DNA from: JBOICV01 sp050740255
Lineage (GTDB): Bacteria; Pseudomonadota; Gammaproteobacteria; Nevskiales; JBOICV01
Direction of reading: 5' to 3'
Length of the DNA: 7,519 bases
Assembly (NCBI GenBank): GCA_050740255.1
Contig: JBOICV010000030.1
Span: 1 to 7,519, forward strand
Shown: positions 1 to 6,088 of the stretch, piece after piece
Position numbering within the stretch: the first letter of the stretch is position 1
How the letters are laid out: each line of letters begins with the position of its first letter
The notes under the pieces: model-generated
What the model was told of the DNA's origin: nothing
Seen by the model: the letters and a program-made list of their open reading frames with translations, nothing else
Databases searched by the model: none
Translations under genes and position numbers: made by a program

Positions 1-1
1 G

Positions 2-706
2 GTATTCGAGCGCCCGGCCTCACTAAGCCACGAGCAATGCGCCGCCATTCCGGTGAACTACCTCACGGCCTGGCAATGGCTGGTGGTCATGGGTGCACTG
101 TCGAAGGATGAAACCGTGCTGATTCACAACGTCGGCGGCGGCGTGGGTCTGGCCGCTATTGATGTCGCACGTCATATCGGCGCCCGCATCATCGGCACCG
201 CCAGCCCGGGCAAGCATGCCTTCCTGAAGGAACGCGGACTGCATGAGGCGATTGATTACCGCAACCAGGACTGGTCGGTGGAACTTGCCCGACTCACAGA
301 TGGCAGGGGCGTGGAGCTGATCACCGATCCGATCGGCGGCAAGCACTGGAAGAAAAGCTACAAGGCCTTGCGCAGCACCGGCAGGCTGGGAATGTTCGGG
401 ATTTCCGCCGCGAGTGAATCCGGACTGTTCGGGCCGCTGCGGCTGCTGCCGGTCGCGCTCGGCATGCCCTTTTTCCACCCGATTCCTTTGATGAACAACA
501 ACAAGTCCGCCTTCGGCGTTAACATGGGCCACCTGTGGCACGAAGTCGCAAAAATCCGTCTCTGGATGGAAGCGCTACTACATGGCGTGAAGGAAGGCTG
601 GGTACGTCCGCACGTGGACAAGGTGTTCAGCTTCGAGCAGGCCGGCGAAGCGCAGGCCTATATGGAGGCGCGGAAAAATACCGGCAAAATTGTGTTGCGA
701 CCCTAA
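2..706 (+). CDS. Medium-chain dehydrogenase/reductase, VAT-1/quinone-oxidoreductase-like (5' end missing)
   Basis: The reading frame is open to the left edge, so the N-terminal catalytic domain lies outside the window. The GTG at 53 sits inside a conserved stretch (AAIPVNYLTAW) and is not a credible start. The visible 234 residues hold the typical MDR core: the Ala-Ala-Ile-Pro...Thr-Ala-Trp helix, then a Rossmann nucleotide-binding motif NVGGGVGLAAI (visible residues about 43-53), a second strand ending in GTAS, and the domain-closing strand with GRLGMFG. The C-terminus (EQAGEAQAYMEARKNTGKIVL) is the standard MDR ending. Family members reduce quinones, enones or similar carbonyls with NAD(P)H in the cytosol. 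The insert after GMFGISAASESG and the lack of visible zinc ligands point to the zinc-free VAT-1/quinone reductase branch. The gene converges on the minus-strand block with 6 nt between stops. The substrate cannot be told. Confidence 0.88.
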   Translation, partial: VFERPASLSHEQCAAIPVNYLTAWQWLVVMGALSKDETVLIHNVGGGVGLAAIDVARHIGARIIGTASPGKHAFLKERGLHEAIDYRNQDWSVELARLTDGRGVELITDPIGGKHWKKSYKALRSTGRLGMFGISAASESGLFGPLRLLPVALGMPFFHPIPLMNNNKSAFGVNMGHLWHEVAKIRLWMEALLHGVKEGWVRPHVDKVFSFEQAGEAQAYMEARKNTGKIVLRP

Positions 707-712
707 GCTCAT

Positions 713-1234
713 TCACTCCAGCGCCGGCGACATATCGATTTCTGCCGGCGGTGTATCGAGATCAGCCGGTGGCCGATGTTGCGGATTGCAGTCGCGCTTA
801 CACATAATTCTAGGCTGACAACATTCATCGCCGGGTTGTGGTGCGCTTGCACAGGGTTTGCAGACTTCTGCCGATGTGCATGCCACAGCGCATTCCCTGG
901 AATCATCCTTCCCACCGAGCGTCGCACCGAGCGACGGCAGTTCAGATGGCTTGACGGACAACTTTGGCTTCAGATACCAGGGATGGGTTGGCGTCGGGGT
1001 AAAAGAAACCTCTCCCTTACTCTTGTCAATCGCAACCTCTTTCGCCACCAACTTGCCGGAACCGTCAACCAGACGTTTCCCTTCTTCCAGGTAGCGAAAC
1101 TTTCCGCTTTCCAGACCCTCGGCAAATTGCCTCGGGTTGAGGTCTTGCGCTGGCGCCGCCGTGCCAGTGCAGAACAGTGCGCAGAGGACCACGGCCCGGA
1201 TGAAGCTGATGTTTAACTGTGCTTTCGGTTTCAT
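713..1234 (-). CDS. Small secreted protein with an eight-cysteine cluster, unknown function
   Basis: I do not recognise a family. The 173-residue product starts with a signal peptide: a basic N-terminus, a hydrophobic stretch at about residues 9-24, and a likely cleavage near TAAPAQ (about 29-30), so it should be exported to the periplasm. There is no lipobox before C18 or C22. Residues 31-110 are charged and cysteine-free and contain KRLVDGSGKLVAKEV. Residues 115-149 hold eight cysteines spaced C-x3-C-x5-C-x2-C-x9-C-C-x5-C-x3-C, followed by a Pro/Asp-rich acidic tail. Such spacing could bind metal ions or form four disulfides; neither is shown. The ATG overlaps the stop of the upstream SDR gene in an ATGA, so translation is probably coupled and the gene belongs to that operon. 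Signal peptide, codon usage and overlap make it a credible gene although it is hypothetical. Confidence 0.78.
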   Translation of the reverse strand: MKPKAQLNISFIRAVVLCALFCTGTAAPAQDLNPRQFAEGLESGKFRYLEEGKRLVDGSGKLVAKEVAIDKSKGEVSFTPTPTHPWYLKPKLSVKPSELPSLGATLGGKDDSRECAVACTSAEVCKPCASAPQPGDECCQPRIMCKRDCNPQHRPPADLDTPPAEIDMSPALE

Positions 1235-2070
1235 GGTTTAACTGAAGCTTGCATGACTCGTTCACTGACCGCCCACAGGCGCGCGGCCAGTTGCGGATCG
1301 CGGCTGGCGGCGGAACTCGCGGCCCGCTTGCGTTTCTGGAAGTATTCACCGCTCAGCTTGCTCAGCGACGGATCGGTGGCCAGCCACACGGCCGTATCCG
1401 CACCCTGTTCGGCGCTGATCAGGAACAACTTGATTACTGCGGCGATCGGCCGCGGCAGCTCCTGCCAGATGCCGGTCAGCACCGCGCCGGGATGGAAGGC
1501 ATTCACGGTGACGCGCGTACCCTGCAGGCGTTTCGCCAATTCGCGCGTGAACAGCAGATTGGCCAGCTTGGCCTGGGCATAGCCTTTGAACGAGATCCGG
1601 TGGCGCGATGGATCGGTGAAGCTTGCCTCGTCAATTTTCCCGGCCTTGTGTACGACTGAACTCGTGACCACGATGCGCCCCTGCGGCGCGGCCTTCATCG
1701 CTTCCAGCAGACGCTGTGTCAGCCGGAAGTGGCCGAAATGCATGATGCCTATCATGCTTTCCAAACCGTTTTTCAGTTTACGCAGGCCGTGGCTGTAAAG
1801 GCCCGCATTCAAGATCAATACATCCAGCGCTGGCATTTTCTTCAGCAGCTCGCCGGCGAAACGATCCACGTCGGCAAAGTCGCCGAGATCCAGCGTCATC
1901 GTCTCGATCTGTGCGGCGGGATGCTGCGCCTTGATGCTCTCGACCGCCGCCTCGGATTTCTGCCGGTCGCGCGAGGCGATGATGACGCGCTTGCCCTGTG
2001 CCGCCAGCGCCCGCGCCATTTCCAGGCCGATGCCGCTGTTGCCACCCGTAATCAAAACATTCTTGCTCAT
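1231..2070 (-). CDS. Short-chain dehydrogenase/reductase, retinol-dehydrogenase-like
   Basis: This is a 279-residue classical-type SDR, resembling the RDH/WWOX branch. Visible motifs are the cofactor-binding TGGNSGIG (8-15), the adenine-ring contact DL at 61-62, NAG (88-90), the catalytic serine region VTSS (135-138) and YAQAK (Tyr164, Lys168). S33-R34 after the second strand (IIASRDR) suggest NADP(H) preference. The usual catalytic Asn in the N-H-x-G-H-F segment is Met110 here (MHFGHF, 110-115), which may lower or alter activity. The open frame extends upstream to 2232 but would overlap the MipA gene. The start at 2070 is chosen because GAGG lies 6 nt before it and the SDR fold begins at once; an ATG at 2076 lies directly against the GAGG. 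The gene is 26 nt downstream of the MipA/OmpV gene and overlaps the next gene by 4 nt. The substrate is probably a lipophilic alcohol or ketone, inferred from the family only. Confidence 0.92.
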   Translation of the reverse strand: MSKNVLITGGNSGIGLEMARALAAQGKRVIIASRDRQKSEAAVESIKAQHPAAQIETMTLDLGDFADVDRFAGELLKKMPALDVLILNAGLYSHGLRKLKNGLESMIGIMHFGHFRLTQRLLEAMKAAPQGRIVVTSSVVHKAGKIDEASFTDPSRHRISFKGYAQAKLANLLFTRELAKRLQGTRVTVNAFHPGAVLTGIWQELPRPIAAVIKLFLISAEQGADTAVWLATDPSLSKLSGEYFQKRKRAASSAASRDPQLAARLWAVSERVMQASVKP

Positions 2071-2076
2071 CGTCAT

Positions 2077-2082
2077 CCTCGC
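2077..2082 (-). promoter_or_regulatory. Ribosome binding site of the SDR gene
   Basis: On the minus strand GCGAGG ends 6 nt before the ATG at 2070 and directly abuts the ATG at 2076. The normal spacing favours the inner ATG and rules against the long N-terminal extension that would run into the MipA/OmpV gene. Confidence 0.6.
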
Positions 2083-2096
2083 ATTAGCAGCAGCGG

Positions 2097-2921
2097 TTAT
2101 TCTGCCTCTTTCCGCTCGACCAGCGTCGCCGATACCTTGAATATCCAGGCGATCGCAAAACCGCCGGTGAAGAAGCTGTTGTCCTTCACCAGCGGACTGT
2201 CCTCGAATACCGCGCTGTCCACGGTATCCCACTTCACGAAGCCGCCCACCCAGATGCGGGGATAACGTTTGCTTACGGCGGCAATCAACTGGCTGCCGGC
2301 GTAACCACCATCGGCATTGAACGCAGGCCGGCCGGGCCGGGTGAACTGTGGCTCCACGCCGTAGAAATAATTGTGATATTCCTCATCGCCGAACAGCGGA
2401 CCCGCAACCAATCCCAACCGCCAGCCCTCGTAACCCAGCGGATCGGCCATATCCAGATTGAGTTGCGGCTGGGCGATCCAGCCGATGTGCTCAATTTCGG
2501 ATGTGACGATCGCCCGCACCGGCAGCCGAAAATCGAGCTGGTATTTCTTTTCTGCGGAAGCCGCCAGATGCAACTTGAGAATCGGCCCGAACTCCAGCGT
2601 GGGATCCAGATCGGGCATGCCCTCGCGCGCGTCATTGTCGTCGCTGTCCACGGGCACGGAGCCGTTCAGGCTCAAATCCACCACCAGTTTTTCGGAGTCG
2701 AAGAGGCGGCCGCGGACGCTGTCGCGGTCCACCTTGAGGAACTCGCCACGGTAGACAAAGTAAGGGATGGGGAGCACGAAACTGCTGCGTTCGTCCGAGC
2801 CGCGGTAGTCCGGAAAACTCAGTACGCCGATGCCCCCGCCCAGTTCCCACAGCGGCAGCGGCTCGGCCAAGGCGACACCCGCCCAGCTCAGGGTGAGGGC
2901 GCTCACCAGGATTCGTATCAT
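2097..2921 (-). CDS. MipA/OmpV family outer-membrane protein
   Basis: The 274-residue product has a clear signal peptide (MIRILVSALTLSWAGVALA, cleavage after residue 19). It is followed by the MipA/OmpV opening WELGGGIGVLSFPDYRGSDE (about 25-44), with the family's Pro-Asp-Tyr-Arg-Gly-Ser segment. The rest alternates short amphipathic beta strands with Gly/Asp turns, ends in aromatic-rich strands (FFTGGFAIAWIFKV), and has the normal family length. MipA of E. coli was named for binding the lytic transglycosylase MltA and the synthase PBP1B; OmpV-type relatives are outer-membrane beta-barrels, some linked to stress or antibiotic resistance. This protein should sit in the outer membrane. It lies 19 nt downstream of the ABC exporter and 26 nt upstream of the SDR, with no clear Shine-Dalgarno, so it is probably translated from the shared message. 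Final residues ERKEAE are charged instead of ending in the aromatic typical of barrel proteins. Confidence 0.93.
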   Translation of the reverse strand: MIRILVSALTLSWAGVALAEPLPLWELGGGIGVLSFPDYRGSDERSSFVLPIPYFVYRGEFLKVDRDSVRGRLFDSEKLVVDLSLNGSVPVDSDDNDAREGMPDLDPTLEFGPILKLHLAASAEKKYQLDFRLPVRAIVTSEIEHIGWIAQPQLNLDMADPLGYEGWRLGLVAGPLFGDEEYHNYFYGVEPQFTRPGRPAFNADGGYAGSQLIAAVSKRYPRIWVGGFVKWDTVDSAVFEDSPLVKDNSFFTGGFAIAWIFKVSATLVERKEAE

Positions 2922-2940
2922 TCGCTATTGTGCCGCGCTT

Positions 2941-4782
2941 TTATGACAGCGCCTGCTGTACATCCTCCGCGCCCGCCTCGGTCTTTCTGGATTCCTGCTG
3001 CTGCAACTGCCAGAGCCGCGCATAAGTACCGCCGCGGCTGATCAACTCCTGATGCCGCCCCTGCTCCACAACCTGTCCCTGCTCCAGGACGACGATGGTG
3101 TCGGCGTCAACGACGGTTGAAAGCCGGTGCGCGATAACCAAAGTCGTACGGCCGGCCGCCACCTCACGGATCGCGGCCAGAATGGCCTGTTCCGCGTGCG
3201 AATCCAGCGAGGAGGTCGCCTCGTCGAAAATCAGAATCTGCGGGTCTTTTAGCAGCGCGCGGGCAATGGCGACGCGTTGCTTTTCGCCGCCGGAAAGTTT
3301 CAGACCGCGCTCGCCCACCATCGTGTCATAGCCCTCCGGCAACTGTGCGATGAAGCGGTCCAGATGCGCCAGCCGCGCCACCCGCTCGATCTCCCCGCGG
3401 GTGGCACCCGGCCGGCCGTAACCGATGTTGTACTCCAGCGTGTCGTTGAACAGAACAGTGTCCTGCGGCACCACGCCGATATGACTGCGCAAGGACGCCT
3501 GAGTCACGCTGCGGATATCCGCGCCATCCACCGTGATGCGGCCGCCGCTCACGTCATAGAAACGGAACAACAGGCGCGCGAGGGTAGACTTGCCCGCGCC
3601 GCTTGGCCCCACCACGGCCAGCTTGTGACCCGGCGGGATTTCGAAGCTCACTTCCTGCAGGATGCGGCGCGCCGGGGTATAGCCGAAGCTGACGCTTTCA
3701 AACCGTACCGCCGGCCGGTGCGCTTGCAGAGCGCGTGCATCGGGAAGGTCGGTGATCTGTGCGCGAACCTGTGTCAGATCGAACATGCGCTGCATGTCGG
3801 TCAGCGCGCGGCGAATCTCGCGGTAGACAAAACCCAGTACGTTCAGCGGAATGAATAGCTGAATCATATAGGCGTTGATGGCGACGAAATCACCCAGCGT
3901 CATCGCGCCGCCCGCGACACCCTGCGCCGCGCGGACCAGCATCCAGGTCAGGCCGCCGGCGATGATTACCGCCTGACCGAGATTGAGCACTGAAAGCGAC
4001 AGCCGCGCCTGTCCCTGGGCCTGTTCCCAGTCGGCCAGGAAGCGATCGTAGGCCTCAGCCTCATGCCGCTCAGTGCCGAACAGCTTCACCGTCTCGTAGT
4101 TCAACAGGCTGTCCACCGCGCGGGTGTTGGCGCGCGAGTCCAGCTTGTTGGCTTCGCGCACATGCTGGGTGCGCCACTCGGTGACCCATACGGAGAACAG
4201 CACATAGAGCACCACGGAGCCGAGCGCCAGCAGCGCGAACTCTGCCGCAAAGCCGATATATAGAATGACCGCCACCATCGCCAGCTCGATCAGCGTCGGC
4301 ACAATGTTAAACAGCGAAAAGCGCAGCAGAAAGCTGATGCCGTTCACGCCACGCTCGATATCGCGCGACAAGCCGCCGGTACGGCGCGACAGGTGGAAAT
4401 CCATATCCAGTGCGTGCAGATGCTGGAACACATTCAGCGCCGCGCGCCGCATCGCGCGCTCCGACACGCGCCCGAACACCACGTCGCGCAACTCGCCGAA
4501 CAGGACATTGGCAAAGCGCAAGGCGCCGTAGCCCGCCAGCAAAGCGAGCGGCACGACGATCACCGCATCGGCACTGCTGTCCAGACCGTCAACGATTTTT
4601 TTGAGCAGCAAGGGCAATACCACGCCCGCAAGCTTGGCCAGCACCAGGCAGCCAAGCGCCAGGCCCACCCGTCCGGGAAACTCCAATAGATAGGGGGTGA
4701 GCGTACGCAGCGCCTGCCACTCGTTGCCGGCGGGCGTCATTGGGCGTGATTCGGATTTTTTCGCGGCGCCCCGTTCTCTCAT
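2941..4782 (-). CDS. ABC exporter, Atm1/HMT1 type (fused permease and ATPase)
   Basis: This is a 613-residue half-transporter that would act as a homodimer in the inner membrane. The N-terminal permease (about 25-335) has roughly six hydrophobic segments, including 38-60, 75-95, 157-178, 181-200, 265-290 and 297-320. It carries the block typical of Atm1 relatives: RRTGGLSRDIERGVNGISF (133-151), TEWRTQ...REANKLDSRANTR, and DSLLNYETVKLF (224-235). In known Atm1 proteins this central region lines the glutathione-binding cavity. The ATPase domain is complete: Walker A GPSGAGKST (392-400), Q-loop Gln440, signature LSGGE (496-500), Walker B ILIFDE (516-521), D-loop SSLDS and switch His552. Family members export glutathione-linked sulfur or metal species and aid Fe-S assembly or heavy-metal tolerance. 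The start may be ATG 4782 (an in-frame TAG lies 9 nt upstream) or ATG 4740 (Met15); neither has a good Shine-Dalgarno. It lies 35 nt after the Sel1-like gene. Confidence 0.95.
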   Translation of the reverse strand: MRERGAAKKSESRPMTPAGNEWQALRTLTPYLLEFPGRVGLALGCLVLAKLAGVVLPLLLKKIVDGLDSSADAVIVVPLALLAGYGALRFANVLFGELRDVVFGRVSERAMRRAALNVFQHLHALDMDFHLSRRTGGLSRDIERGVNGISFLLRFSLFNIVPTLIELAMVAVILYIGFAAEFALLALGSVVLYVLFSVWVTEWRTQHVREANKLDSRANTRAVDSLLNYETVKLFGTERHEAEAYDRFLADWEQAQGQARLSLSVLNLGQAVIIAGGLTWMLVRAAQGVAGGAMTLGDFVAINAYMIQLFIPLNVLGFVYREIRRALTDMQRMFDLTQVRAQITDLPDARALQAHRPAVRFESVSFGYTPARRILQEVSFEIPPGHKLAVVGPSGAGKSTLARLLFRFYDVSGGRITVDGADIRSVTQASLRSHIGVVPQDTVLFNDTLEYNIGYGRPGATRGEIERVARLAHLDRFIAQLPEGYDTMVGERGLKLSGGEKQRVAIARALLKDPQILIFDEATSSLDSHAEQAILAAIREVAAGRTTLVIAHRLSTVVDADTIVVLEQGQVVEQGRHQELISRGGTYARLWQLQQQESRKTEAGAEDVQQALS

Positions 4783-4817
4783 GCGGAAAGTCTACGCCAC
4801 CCGGAGAATGCGGCCAT

Positions 4818-5882
4818 TCACCGTGGTGCGACTATGTCATTCCCAGTGTCGATGGGCAGCAGCGGCAGCAGATCAAACTGCACCTGCCCCGGCTCCGCGG
4901 GGTGCCTGATTTCCTCCGCGCGCGCCAAAGCCAGCTCCCGCTGCGGGGCCGGCAAGGCATACCAGTAATAGGCGATGGCGGACTCCTTGCGCCGGCAGCC
5001 GGCCGGTTGCTGGCCGCAGACCGCGAGACGGAACCAATCGGCCTGGCTGGTGCAGTCATAACCAGCGCGGCACGCCGCCAGCAGCCACGCGGTGCTGTTG
5101 ACAGCCGCATCAGCGCTGTCTGCATCGCGCAGATGATTGAACAGCAGCCAATAAACTTCGGGGTTGCCACTGGCCGCCGCCTCCTGCAGGCGCTCGACGC
5201 GCTCCGCCGTGCTGAGGCTGTTTGCACGCAGCGCTTCTTCGGCCAGAGCAGGAGGGTGACCGCGATCAACAGCGCGCTGAAACCAGACTGAGGCGTACTC
5301 GATCTCGGCACCCGGCAAGTCCGCACCCAGGGCTTCCTTTATCAGACTCAGATCGGCGCCGGCGAAGCTGCGGCAGCGCAGATACTCCGACTGCCACAGC
5401 ATGCGTTCCTCCATCGGCCGCTCATTGAGCTGCCGCATGGCGGTCTCATACAGCTCCTGCGCACCCTGCGGATCAGTCCGCAAATAGGGCCGGCACTGAT
5501 CCAGCGCCAGATAAATGTAGTACTGGCTGCCACCCTCCCCGGCCGTAGCCGCTGGCAGCAAATCATGCACGAAGCGATAGAGATCGCTCGACAGCACATA
5601 GCGTTGCCGCAACGGTTCCTCACGCGGGGACGCGGCGCTGCCCAGGCGGGCGATCTCCTGATCCATGCTTGAATCGCGCGTCTCGCTATCGTTCCTGGCG
5701 GTGGCTGGCGCGTCCGTAGCCGGTGAAAAGCGCGGGCCGTGGGGCATCATTTCCGGCCGCAGGGAAGCTTCCGCCGCCACCTCGCCTGCGGTGCGCGCGA
5801 TGTCTGCCTTGCTCCACCACCAGGTAGTGACAGCCGCGACGGCTGCTACCGATAGTGAAAGTATGACGAGCTTCGCCTGCAT
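4818..5882 (-). CDS. Membrane-anchored Sel1/TPR-like protein, unknown function
   Basis: The 354-residue product begins with a hydrophobic segment (residues 4-22, ending in Trp-Trp-Trp) that acts as a signal anchor or uncleaved signal peptide, so the rest should lie in the periplasm. A low-complexity linker (about 35-90) leads to an all-helical domain. From about 190 it shows Sel1-like helix pairs: EYASVWFQRAVDRGHPPAL, LQEAAASGNPEVYWLLF, AWLLAACRAGYDC, SAIAYYWYALPAPQRELALA. Six cysteines (130, 170, 271, 277, 289, 296) fall in close pairs that could form disulfides. Sel1-type proteins are usually scaffolds or adaptors; no catalytic motif is seen. The start at 5882 is preferred over an ATG at 5912 because GGAG lies 5 nt before it, the anchor follows at once, and the extra ten codons are antisense to an old DUF1993 fragment. 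It is the first gene of the five-gene minus-strand block. Confidence 0.8.
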   Translation of the reverse strand: MQAKLVILSLSVAAVAAVTTWWWSKADIARTAGEVAAEASLRPEMMPHGPRFSPATDAPATARNDSETRDSSMDQEIARLGSAASPREEPLRQRYVLSSDLYRFVHDLLPAATAGEGGSQYYIYLALDQCRPYLRTDPQGAQELYETAMRQLNERPMEERMLWQSEYLRCRSFAGADLSLIKEALGADLPGAEIEYASVWFQRAVDRGHPPALAEEALRANSLSTAERVERLQEAAASGNPEVYWLLFNHLRDADSADAAVNSTAWLLAACRAGYDCTSQADWFRLAVCGQQPAGCRRKESAIAYYWYALPAPQRELALARAEEIRHPAEPGQVQFDLLPLLPIDTGNDIVAPR

Positions 5883-5887
5883 GCTGG

Positions 5888-5891
5888 CTCC
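5888..5891 (-). promoter_or_regulatory. Ribosome binding site of the Sel1-like gene
   Basis: GGAG on the minus strand, within GGCGGAG, lies 5 nt before the ATG at 5882. It decides the start against the in-frame ATG at 5912. I could not identify a convincing promoter upstream of it. Confidence 0.6.
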
Positions 5892-5906
5892 GCCGCTAGT
5901 GCTTCG

Positions 5907-6014
5907 ATGCACTTCCTGTTACCCAACTTCTTTTTTCATGTGACTGCGGCCTACGCCATTCTCCGCCACAACGGCGTGGAGCTGGGCAAGTCGGATTATC
6001 TGGGAACGACTTGA
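5907..6014 (+). pseudogene. C-terminal remnant of a DUF1993-type gene
   Basis: On the plus strand, opposite to its neighbours, the frame ending in TGA at 6012-6014 reads LPNFFFHVTAAY, then ILRHNGVELGKSDYLG, then Thr-Thr-stop. From memory this matches the conserved C-terminus of DUF1993 proteins (usually about 170 residues), whose ending carries a Leu-Pro-Asn-Phe...His...Ala-Tyr...Leu-Arg-His-Asn-Gly-Val...Gly-Lys-x-Asp-Tyr/Phe-Leu/Ile-Gly pattern. Only about 35 codons remain. The ATG at 5907 is by chance in frame, and the preceding sequence is the start of the Sel1-like gene on the other strand, so the first 130 or so residues of the family are missing. The fragment has no stop or frameshift, so the loss may be fairly recent. 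It is probably not functional. Confidence 0.72.
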
Positions 6015-6023
6015 AACCCAAAC

Positions 6024-6063
6024 CCCTCTCCCCCTCTCCCTCTGGGAGAGGGCGGGGTGAGGG
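6024..6063. repeat. REP-like intergenic palindrome
   Basis: The core is a perfect hairpin: CCCTCTCCC at 6032-6040, the loop TCT, and GGGAGAGGG at 6044-6052. Around it, CCCTCTCCCC on the left and GGGGTGAGGG (6054-6063) on the right can pair imperfectly as an alternative arm. Elements of this CCCTCTCCC / GGGAGAGGG form are scattered between genes in many beta- and gammaproteobacteria. It lies 26-65 nt past the stop of the transglutaminase-like gene. There is no T-tract after the hairpin on either strand, so it is not a classical intrinsic terminator, though such a GC stem could still slow polymerase or protect the 3' end of the message. Only one copy is in the window. Confidence 0.72.
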
Positions 6064-6088
6064 AATGTTAGGCGGCTCGACCCCTTTT

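Noticed and set aside
23..541. Open frame of 172 codons on the minus strand opposite the MDR gene
   Set aside because: The plus-strand frame carries clear MDR motifs; the minus frame has none.
2071..2232. N-terminal extension of the SDR frame by 54 codons
   Set aside because: It overlaps the end of the MipA/OmpV gene in another frame, has no SDR homology, and a ribosome binding site supports the start at 2070.
1729..2265. Open frame of 178 codons on the plus strand
   Set aside because: Antisense to the SDR and the end of the MipA gene; its composition is that of a shadow frame.
2373..3041. Open frame of 222 codons on the plus strand
   Set aside because: Antisense to the MipA/OmpV gene and the end of the exporter gene; no family features.
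3277..3858. Open frame of 193 codons on the plus strand
   Set aside because: It is antisense to the well-supported ATPase domain of the ABC exporter, has no recognisable motif, and arises from the codon bias of the real gene.
4783..4817. Twelve-codon ATG frame between the Sel1-like and exporter genes
   Set aside because: It begins right after the stop and its TGA overlaps the exporter ATG, but it has no ribosome binding site of its own and no sign of selection; likely chance.
5961..5981. Inverted repeat CTCCGCC / GGCGTGGAG as an operator
   Set aside because: The arms match only with a one-base bulge and lie in the conserved coding part of the DUF1993 remnant, which explains the sequence.
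6032..6052. Hairpin as a rho-independent terminator
   Set aside because: The stem is strong, but no run of T follows on either strand; it fits a REP-like element better.
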